DNA of 64,000 bases, from assembly GCA_020186115.1 (NCBI GenBank), contig WSYJ01000162.1, forward strand, positions 1-64,000. The letters run 5' to 3'. Positions 55,907-64,000 of the stretch are shown here, piece by piece (position 1 is the first letter of the stretch; the number at the start of each line of letters is the position of its first letter). The translations under genes and the position numbers were made by a program. The notes beneath the pieces were generated by a model. The model ran no database searches and had not been told where the DNA came from. It was given only the letters and a program-made list of their open reading frames with translations. Source of the DNA: Histomonas meleagridis. Lineage: Eukaryota > Parabasalia > Tritrichomonadida > Dientamoebidae.

Positions 55907-56286
55907 ATAAAGAGAGAGGTAGTCAACTTGGTGTTACTTTTTGATGCTTTTTTTATGTGTGTTTTTTAATGTATAGATATAGATTAGATTAATGCTATTG
56001 GAATTTTAAAATATAAGAATATTTTTTATTGATCATCTTATCTAAATTAATAATAATATTATATTAAGCTTCTTTATTTATAAATTGATTCACGCCCTGA
56101 TTTATTAATCTCTACTCAATTCTTCATATTTGAAGGAATTTTGTTTTTATTTTTATATTATAACAATTTGATTACATTAAATTCTTTCTCTTTAACTCGA
56201 CATAGTTTAGAAAATCTTAAATCAGGGAAATAATAATGAACTGTATTATCATTAACGGCAAAAGTCTTTTGGACCTTTCTATTAAT
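55907..56286. other. Spacer between convergent glycosyltransferase genes, right copy
   Basis: AT-rich, no gene seen; mirror of 16744-17121. Confidence 0.4.
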
Positions 56287-56961
56287 TTATCTACATCCAT
56301 ACCATACATAGTGTTGAAAGAAATAAACTCTATCAAGTGGACCACGAAAAGATCCACAAAGCTCTAAATCTTGTGGATACTTTTCTTCAGGACATAAAGT
56401 CAAATTAGTAAAATCACTATTATATATTTTCTGCAAATCTTCATTGTCAAATGAATATTCCAAAAAGTTAAATGATGTTGCATCAACAATACTAATGTTT
56501 AATCTATGTAAGAATTCATTATGACAAACATCTTCGGCTAATTTACAATGAAATATAACATTTTTATAAATCGGAAGCATTAATTCGACCGCTTTCCTAG
56601 AATAAAGATATCCAGAACCACCTTGAAGAAACTCTTTGGTTGAAGGAATCTTAACACAAGAGCCTAAAATCACTGGTTCTGTAAGTGGATCATATTTCAT
56701 CTCTAGTGATTTAAAGTATGATTCTGTATGTTTTACATTAATAACATTATCATCAGCACCTCTATGAAGCCATTTATAATCTGTTTCGTATAAAAAATAT
56801 GAAAGACCAAAATACGTCTTAGGAAAAATATCAATGCTTTTTAAAATCATATTCTCCAAAAAATTTTTAATTTTAGATGTTATGTCACCATAATATTGGG
56901 GAACTTTAAGATTTAATATATCTTGTTGGTTTTCTTGTGTTGTTTTATAGATATTTTTCCA

Positions 56962-57004
<43 letters not shown>

Positions 57005-57054
57005 GCTTTATAACCAGACAATTGATTTAAATCATTAACAAAGAATTTTGACAT
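56287..57054 (-). CDS. Fringe-like (GT31) glycosyltransferase, right copy, open frame
   Basis: 255-residue open frame. 'YKWLHRGADDNVINVKHTE' contains the DxD-type metal site (RGADDN), 'FLQGGSGYLYSRKAVELM' is the GGAG-like loop of Fringe/C1GalT enzymes, and 'KLAEDVCHNEF' carries the ED catalytic motif. It would transfer a hexose in the secretory pathway. The usual N-terminal membrane anchor is missing: the N-terminus is 'MSKFFVNDLNQLSGYKAM' followed by alternating Tyr-Ile from a (TA)n tract. So the 5' end has probably been replaced, and the gene may be dead even though the frame is open. Confidence 0.65.
56967..57003. repeat. (TA)n microsatellite inside the fringe-like gene
   Basis: Pure TA tract of slightly different length from the left copy (16028-16064). 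Confidence 0.75.
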
Positions 57055-57102
57055 AGCTAAATGTCTATTACTCTTTGCTATTGATACATTATAAACAACA
57101 CG

Positions 57103-57594
57103 TCAAATTAATGTTTTCGAAAATTGCAATACACAATGAAATACATCTGATCTAGGGTTGGAATCAGCACCATTAAAACATATTAAACAAGATTGCCCAA
57201 GATCTTCAAGGTTAACATTTTGTGCAAATTTGTTAAAGATAATTATACATTCAATAGCATCAATTGTATCCCTTCCAAATTTACATGGATTTGGTGTTAT
57301 ACTAACAGATATATGTAATAACAATAGTGTTAATGATTTTTCCTTATTTTATGAAATCACTTACAATAGTATTAAAACACATTCACTAACTGGTTCATGT
57401 GCTTTATATTCATGTTCTTTTAATGCTCCAACAACTTCTGGTAAGAAACTATTTAACATTTCATCATAATTTTCTGTGTTTAATGTTTGTAATAAAGTTA
57501 ACATTAATAATAATTGATAACTTAATGTTGGAGGTGATTGAGCTTCTGTTGTAGTATTTAACGCATTAAGCAATACAGTATTTGGGGATGAATG
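57103..57594 (-). pseudogene. HEAT-repeat (importin-like) pseudogene, right copy
   Basis: Mirror of 15437-15927 with the same two open blocks. Confidence 0.4.
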
Positions 57595-57618
57595 TTAATA
57601 CAAAAGGGTTAAAAAGTG

Positions 57619-57766
57619 GAGAATCATTCACAACTAAAAACTCTTATTGACCAAATACGTCAAGTGTATGATTCATTTCCGATACCAACAGTCGCAAGAA
57701 TAGTTGGAGGATGGGTTCGTAACAAAATTTTGGGTAAATAAAATGATGATATTGATATTGCAATTG
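57619..57766 (+). pseudogene. CCA tRNA nucleotidyltransferase fragment, right copy
   Basis: 'HSQLKTLIDQIRQVYDSF' then 'VARIVGGWVRNKILGK', UAA (57739-57741) and 'NDDIDIAI', cut by repeat R6. Mirror of 15264-15412. Confidence 0.6.
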
Positions 57767-58195
57767 AAGAGGAAGATGATGATGGTGAATTTGATGATTC
57801 TCAATGTCATGATATTTTGGTTACTAAATATTTCGTTGTGGCAAAACATTTGAAAACAAATATATTGCTCTTGAATATTTGAGTTTGCATGGATTTAGGT
57901 TTTCATATCTAGAAAAATTTAAAGACAGAAAAAGGTTTATTGAACACCTTGTCGAGAAAGTTATTGTTGATAATTGTTGTGTATGTTGTTCTTGTCAATT
58001 CAAGAAACTTTCTTCCATTGCGTGATCACGCAATTTCTTTTAAGGAAGAATTACCAGATTATTACGCAATGGGAACTTGTGTTTGTGAGTACAACCAATG
58101 CATTGATGAAAATGATGAAATGCACTTATGTCCGATGAATGAAATAAAATCGCTGTCTTTATCATCGTAACCGTCAATTTTCGAATAATTTGCCA
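57767..58195 (+). pseudogene. Zinc-finger repeat copy R6
   Basis: Mirror of R3; convergent with MYB3. The acidic leader 'EEEDDDGEFDDSQC' follows directly on the CCA fragment. Confidence 0.5.
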
Positions 58196-58374
58196 CCAGA
58201 TTTGAACAATTGGCAAATATAAAAGGGACAAATAACATCGCATCGAGTGGAAGTTGATGAGTTTCCTTGACGAGGTGCAGCGCACTGTGCGCATAAATAT
58301 CAGTAAAAACTCTTAAAATTTTGTGTTTGGATTTGTTTATTAAATCCAAAGGTAATGAATTACCTTATTCTTCT

Positions 58375-58968
58375 TTAGAAGCGAAACAGCGACGTCAACA
58401 ATGAATTGTAGCGATAACGGCACTGTGTGTCCGACGCGTTGCCTATTTCCCGAGCAATTTGCGCCCATTTGTTACCATAGGTACTATGCAACTTGGCAAG
58501 CTTTATGTCATCGTTCAGTGTCCACACCCTGTTTCGTATGCCTGGGTAAAGAACCCTTTGCCATCTTTGTTGGCATTGCGAACAATCTCTTCCGTTCCCG
58601 ACAAATGTGGCGATCAGGCTCCATTGTGTACCGTACAAGTAAATGCCGCATAGCAAGCGATTGTCTTCGGCATACTTCCAGTGACGTGTAACTTGTCGAC
58701 CTTGAGAGTTACACTTGAAGATGTCGCCTTCAACTGGAAGTGGTGGCTGGTTTCTGCAACTTAAGATCTCGTTGAGGCGACTGAGAGCTAAGCTGCCCAT
58801 TGGTAACAAATTGATGTAGTTTATTGCTGCTTCTGTGTTTTCCTGTTGCTGTATGATCGATGTCAAGCAGCTGCTTATGTAATTTATGATTTGATCTGGA
58901 TATTTGTTACCACCAAGAATGATTTCAAGACAGAAGTTGACGAGATGCGCGTGGTTCGCAGCAGTCAT
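58375..58968 (-). CDS. R2R3-like MYB protein (MYB3), right copy of MYB2
   Basis: Same protein as MYB2 (14062-14655), intact, with the same ATG and TCATT initiator context. Both arms keep this frame open, while most neighbours are broken, which suggests it is under selection or recently active. Confidence 0.8.
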   Translation of the reverse strand: MTAANHAHLVNFCLEIILGGNKYPDQIINYISSCLTSIIQQQENTEAAINYINLLPMGSLALSRLNEILSCRNQPPLPVEGDIFKCNSQGRQVTRHWKYAEDNRLLCGIYLYGTQWSLIATFVGNGRDCSQCQQRWQRVLYPGIRNRVWTLNDDIKLAKLHSTYGNKWAQIAREIGNASDTQCRYRYNSLLTSLFRF

Positions 58969-59199
58969 GCTTATTAGATAATGAGGTGATGATGGCCATG
59001 CAGCCAAGTTTGATACAATTTTCTTAAAGGGTAAAAAAGCTTCCGATAACTTTTTGATAATGTAAAAATAATACCTGTTAAAATTCCAACTTTTGTTTGA
59101 AATTTGCGGTTGACGTATTTCGTTACAATTTTTTTGTGACCATAAATTCCAGAACATTCATTTAAAAATTCTGTGCTTTTTTCTGGAAAGTGGTCGGTG

Positions 59200-60075
59200 G
59201 AACATCGCTTCCATAAATGTTCACACGACAAAACTATGATCCACTTAGATGGTGGCTTCGCGTGTGTTAGGAAACAAAGGGTGCAGTGATGATACAATTG
59301 GTAAAGGAAGATGGACATCGTGTTGATTACAAAATATTTGGATATCAATAAATATGATCAAAAGAACATTTGAATGGTCTTTTGGGTTCGACAAAGGGTT
59401 AGTGTTTGATGAATGGCCAACATCACAGCAAAAATTTGAATTTTGAAATATTTCAACCAAGATAAAAATGGATAAAGAATGTTGAAAGACAAAACACCAC
59501 AAAACCCACAACAATGAAGGAAATATGGAGATTGGAGGTATGCAAGATAATACTTGATATATTGGATCAATTGATATTGTCATAATATTGAAAAATGGAT
59601 TTGTAACATGTAACGACTTGGTTACTTGGTGTAATTGTTGGATATTATTATCAGTTAGAATATCTCTAATAACAGTTAAAAATTTTTGATTGTTATTACA
59701 AAATCTGGTTGGTTACACAAGTGAAAAAAGAGATGATTAATAGCATCATGAAATAGAATATGATTCATATTTTTGTTCCTCTTCTTTGGAGAGCATAATT
59801 TTTAATTCTGATCATTACTCGCATTTGGACGATAAAAAACCACTCAATTTTACGTTGGATATTAATGGACGAATATTTGGTTAGCTCGAACAAAAGTAAA
59901 TTGAGATTGCGCTTCTTATCAAAATGTGGTTTTGCGGTGTTTGAAACTTTTCGTACGGAAAATAACGCTCAAGAGTTTCGCCTTTCTGTATTAACAAAAC
60001 AAAAAAATGTTCAAGCACCATGGATCATTAATTGAGTTTTGCCAATATGAGAAAATACTAAACCAAATAATCTGA
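59200..60075 (+). pseudogene. Decayed coding module, right-arm copy
   Basis: Mirror of 12958-13830. No family recognised. Broken in all frames. Confidence 0.35.
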
Positions 60076-60138
60076 TTTTACGTCATTGATTCGTCTAAAC
60101 AGTTTTTCGTTTATTTTTTTTTTTTAATAATTTACATA

Positions 60139-60857
60139 TATAACTCATATGGTATGATCGCAAGAATGGCTCTGATCACGTTGTTGACACATCTTTCGAA
60201 ACTTGTTACGGTAATAATGCTCGTCATCAGTCTGTTTATCATCACAACTTTTTCATCGTTCGTCCAAATCCTCAATCTCATAATTCTGGTACAACATGGA
60301 ATGGTCACTATATTGTCATTCCATTCGTTTCATATTTTCGAGATTATCATCCAGACAAAATCAATTGGACTCGCAAACGAAATTACATTGCTTTTATTGC
60401 ACAGACTTATGGTGTTGCCAGTAAAACAAGTAAAGTCGTTCGTCAAAGGCAACTTCTCTTATACAAAACATGACGCGCGGTAAAGTATTACTTTTTTCGT
60501 AGAAGTAAATCATCCATCATAGATACTGTTAAATTACTTCCACAATATTATATGAGTTCAGACTTTGTGTTTGCCCAAGAGGTGACCTTATTCTTCAAAA
60601 CAAAAGAGTTTTCGATACAACTTATTTCGGGTGTATTCCTGTTTTGATTTCAGATCCAATGACAATGCCATTTGAATTACTCAAAATTCTCTGTGTGAAT
60701 TCCAGAAAATGAATACATTCAGATTTAGATATCATGGAAATGAGCCTCCAAAAGTGGGTGAGGCTTTTTGGGCATTTTCATGGATGCTATACATCAGACG
60801 TTTATATCAAGAACAATATCATGATACATATTTCTGTCCTTCCAAAAATAGTGAATA
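60139..60857 (+). pseudogene. Exostosin-like (GT47) glycosyltransferase pseudogene, right copy
   Basis: Across several frames: 'GSDHVVDTSFETCYG' (exostosin GxDH site), 'GHYIVIPFVSYFRDYHP', 'RKRNYIAFIAQTYG', then 'SDFVCAQRGDLILQNKRVFD' and 'YFGCIPVLISDPMTMPFELL' (the conserved R.fd....GCIPV donor-site motif), then 'GEAFWAFSWMLYIRRLYQEQ'. It ends 'CPSKNSE' plus TAA 60855-60857. Exostosin-type enzymes build glycan chains in the Golgi. At least three frameshifts mean it is dead or badly sequenced. Confidence 0.6.
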
Positions 60858-62492
60858 ACTCCTTTGCTAGTAAATTTAGATAAATATTTCAGTAGAAGCT
60901 GAAATATTAACAAAATAAAATAAAATCTGATCAGTGTAAATTAAATGTTTGGGATTTGCTTATGTTTTGTAAACATTTTAATGAATTTATGTAAAGAACC
61001 AGTTTACTAAACTGAGTTTGGTTATCATCACACCATTAAATTTTAAATACATTTTTAGCCTCTAAAGGAGACACACTAAATTCGCTAAATTTAATTTTAT
61101 TGATATATCTCATTCGATGACTTCTGCACATGTATTACATTCGGTGTTGGTATCTGAAACAATTTTGATCTGAATATCGAATTCCACAAAGCTTTTAGGT
61201 AACAAGAGATGAGCTTTAAAAGCAAAACATCCATCACAAATAAAAAATTTATCAACTTGTGATTAATTATTTGTTGTTGTAACACCTATAATTTTTTGAT
61301 TACGAAATATTTCGGTTAAACTATGAAATGAATGGTATATGCTTTTTGTTGTTGAGAATCGTATTTAAATTGTCAATCATAAGTACTGAATGAGAGCATT
61401 CAACAGCAAAAGTTCTGTGATGTTGAGCAAATGCATCATCAAGTTAGCAGTTGTGAATTCAAAGGCGTCTAAAATGTATTTTTAAACCATTTGCCAGTGT
61501 TTAACACACTATTTGAAAACCTTAAGTATGTTGAAGAATTCGTATGTGTGATTGATAGTATAAGCTTCTGAAATTATTTTGTTCTTCTACTTCTGGGTTG
61601 AATACAAGATCAGAAAAAAGAGATGGAATTGATGTGCACGCAAACACGTTGATGCGCTGATTATTAAATACAATTCGTGTGGAACTATCTGCATAACAAA
61701 ATGTGCTTGGAAGTGTTTGATGATGAAATTAAAAAATATATATTAATGCGAATAAAAGTTATTGATCATGGTAGAAAAACATGAAAAAAAGAATCTTTTT
61801 TTTAATATTAATTAAATGTGTTGATATGAATATATACAGACATTATAGATAAATTTATCTTCGAAATGTGTGTAACTTAAGTATATATTTATTCGAATTA
61901 TTACTTGCATGTTATAGTTATTATAATAATTAATATGCAATATTCAATGAATATGTAATATATAATATTATACATTATATATATATATATATATATATAT
62001 TATACATTATGTTATATATATTTTTTGACTATAATATCAATTATTATCAATAAAAAAAAATTTAAATAAATATATATCTATTTCTATTATTATAATTTTA
62101 CAAAAATGAAAATTTCGATAAATATAAAATGAATAGATCTTTTCAAATTTTGCATTAAAAAAAATTTCGTTAAAAAAACATATTCTCAATCGCGTAATAA
62201 ATTACATTAATTATATCTGCATGGAAATCTCCCTTGAAGAATTAACATAAATATCCTCATTTTTACCTTCACAACTTGTTACTTATATAAATAAAAAAAA
62301 TTTTTAAGAAAGAAATTAACACCAATAAATCAAAAAGCACAGATATCTAATTTGATGATTTAAAAATTATTCGAACTATAGTAGTATAAAATAATATAAA
62401 TTTAACATAACGTTTCTTCTCATAAACAAATTTCATTATGATCATTTTGAACATTTTAAATTTTTCTTTCTGCAAAAAATGAAAAAATTTAT
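60858..62492. other. AT-rich spacer, right-arm copy
   Basis: No supported gene. (TA)n near 61978-62001. Mirror of 10542-12176. Confidence 0.4.
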
Positions 62493-62581
62493 TCTATGCA
62501 GTGAATCGAACCTCCGCCTTGTGGCCTCGAACACAAGCCGATCATTTTGGACGGTTAACCACTACCATTGAACCAAAAATT
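62493..62581 (-). tRNA. tRNA-like sequence, degenerate, right copy
   Basis: Reverse complement of 10453-10541 with A and B boxes preserved. Confidence 0.35.
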
Positions 62582-64000
62582 AGTTTTAAAAATTTATAGT
62601 CACATTATCATTTAATTCATCAACTTCGAAAAATACACAAGAATTTCCTGCTACAGGGGTTTTTCAGAGGAATCAATGAAGTGATCAATGGAAATAAAGT
62701 ACTGCAAACATTATCCGCTGTTTCTCGATTTCTTCCCGATCAAAGGTTTTGTCACTCTCTTTATTGCGTGGAGTGGAACAAACTTCAATAGTATGATAAA
62801 CTCGTCTCAACTTCAATTAAAGAATCAATTTGTAATTATATCTCAAATTACAACATCTTTATGAAAGCCTTCACCACCTTAAAGCATTCTTTAATGTTAT
62901 TTGCGTAAACATTTGGGGAAAAGAGTTGTGAAATTAATCACAAGCTTTTTTCAAACAATTCGGATGATTTTTGTTCAACTTTGTTACTCAAAGACATCCT
63001 TCATAACAATGATACGATTTAATGTTTAAAAACCTTTTCATAAATTCTTCAGAAGGAGTTCAATTTCATAAAATCAGACTGTTTGGTTGAATATTTTCTC
63101 ATTTTGGTGTAACTCATTTAGGATTCAGGGTGCTTGAAGTTCTTTTGTTTTATAAGTTAGAAAGGCGGAATTCTTCAGCGTTAATTTTCGAACGACACCT
63201 CAATTTTAATTCAAAAAGCTTCGAGACTTTCCATCCAACAACGTCTGCTTTTTTTTAAGAAACACAATTCTTGATTCATTTCAGGTGAATATTCAGAAGG
63301 TATTGAATTGATTTCTGCCGATCAAATTCGAGAACTTTAAATTTAAAGTTTCATATCCTGAATTCTGCTTCTTGTGATTTCAATCTCTTTGCACAATAGT
63401 ATAAAGCATGCCAGAATTAAAAATTATGATCACCGAAGAAGAGGAACAAAAATATGAATCATATTCTATTTTATGATGTTATCAATCACCTCTTTTCCAC
63501 TCATGTAATCAACCAGATTTTGTAATAACAATCGTAATTTCATATGATATTAGAGATATTCTAACTGATATGATACCTTACAATTACACCAAGTAACCAA
63601 GTTATTACATGCTACAAACCCATTTTTTCATGTTGTGACAAAATAAGTTTCCACTATCTTATATCTAATCGCGCACATCTCCAATCTCCATATTTCCTTC
63701 ATCGTTGTGGGTTAATGTAGTGTTTTGTCTTTGAACATTCTTCTTCCATTGTCATCTTGGTTTGAAATATTTCAAAATTCAAATTTTTGTTCTGATGTTG
63801 GGCATTCATCAAACTGTACGGTCTCACCACCCCAAAAGACCACCAAAGTGTTCTGATCATACTTATGGATATTAAAATATTATGAAATCAGCACGAGTTC
63901 CATCTTCCCTTACCGATGGTACCATCCATGCACCCTTTGTTTCCTAGCACGCACTAAGCCACCATCTAAGTGATGATCATAGGCTTGTGCACGGCCATGT
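62582..64000. other. Right-arm copy of decayed module 9034-10452
   Basis: No intact gene. It mirrors the left-arm module and runs to the end of the window, so MYB1 and R2 counterparts are expected just outside. Confidence 0.4.

Larger units (their letters stand above)
44535..64000. repeat. Right arm of giant inverted repeat
   Basis: Reverse complement of 9034-28498. The arm runs off the right end of the window. Its inner edge at 44535 is followed by another kilobase of element A pPolB that the left arm lacks, so the two element A copies have different inner breakpoints. Confidence 0.9.

Noticed and set aside
57739-57741. UAA in the CCA-transferase fragment as a host UAA = Glu codon
   Set aside because: It fits the family position, but the fragment is a truncated pseudogene and intact host genes (E2F-like, MYB) show no in-frame UAR or UGA.

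Overview
The window is about 64 kb of very AT-rich protist nuclear DNA, most probably from a parabasalid (trichomonad-like) host. The evidence is intronless genes, R2R3-like MYB proteins, an E2F-like factor, and TCA(+1)YW initiator motifs 10-14 nt before the start codons of the MYB and E2F genes, as in trichomonads. There are also many decayed gene fragments: coiled-coil, ankyrin, HEAT, glycosyltransferase and C2-domain genes. The host assignment is an inference. No rRNA, CRISPR array or operon of bacterial type is seen.

Layout. 1-9033 is single copy here and carries two zinc-finger repeat copies (R1, R2), the E2F-like gene, a coiled-coil pseudogene and MYB1. 9034-28498 and 44535-64000 are the two arms of a giant, nearly identical inverted repeat of at least 19.5 kb per arm, still running at the right edge. 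Each arm holds, from outside inwards: an exostosin-like pseudogene, a MYB gene plus zinc-finger repeat, a CCA-transferase fragment, a HEAT-repeat pseudogene, a fringe-like and an HtrL/YibB-like glycosyltransferase, a coiled-coil pseudogene, a C2-domain gene and another zinc-finger repeat. The inner part of each arm is a virus-like element, element A: two small conserved genes (vX, vY), a capsid-like protein, a fibre, a foldback DNA element, two further small genes, a deleted packaging ATPase, a virion protein and protein-primed DNA polymerase B (pPolB).

The 28.5-43.4 kb spacer is a second, related but clearly diverged element, element B. It is a Polinton-like virus or provirus with vY, vX, an HNH endonuclease, pPolB, a RuvC-like Holliday-junction resolvase, a fibre with collagen-like and HNHD repeats, a capsid-like gene, a virion protein, an A32/FtsK-type packaging ATPase, two small genes and a D5-like SF3 helicase. 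I saw no retroviral-type integrase and no adenovirus-type protease. A tyrosine-recombinase transposon with 55-bp terminal inverted repeats sits in the capsid-like gene. These genes would replicate (pPolB, helicase, resolvase), package (ATPase) and encapsidate (capsid, virion protein, fibre) a linear DNA.

Main finding. Element B looks as if it is written in a non-standard genetic code: UAA/UAG read as glutamate, UGA as tryptophan, with UAA still used at gene ends, as in the Blastocrithidia nuclear code (NCBI table 31). Long frames with no indel cross several UAA/UAG codons (helicase: 462 codons with four internal UAR before its first candidate end; virion protein: 440 codons with four). Against element A paralogs and family motifs the stops repeatedly fall on Glu, and one UGA falls on a conserved Trp. 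Zinc-finger repeat pseudogenes in the same window act as a decay control: there stops replace Leu, Gln, Lys and Tyr and come with frameshifts. Ordinary pseudogene decay is the main alternative, and part of the damage (homopolymer indels) may be sequencing error.
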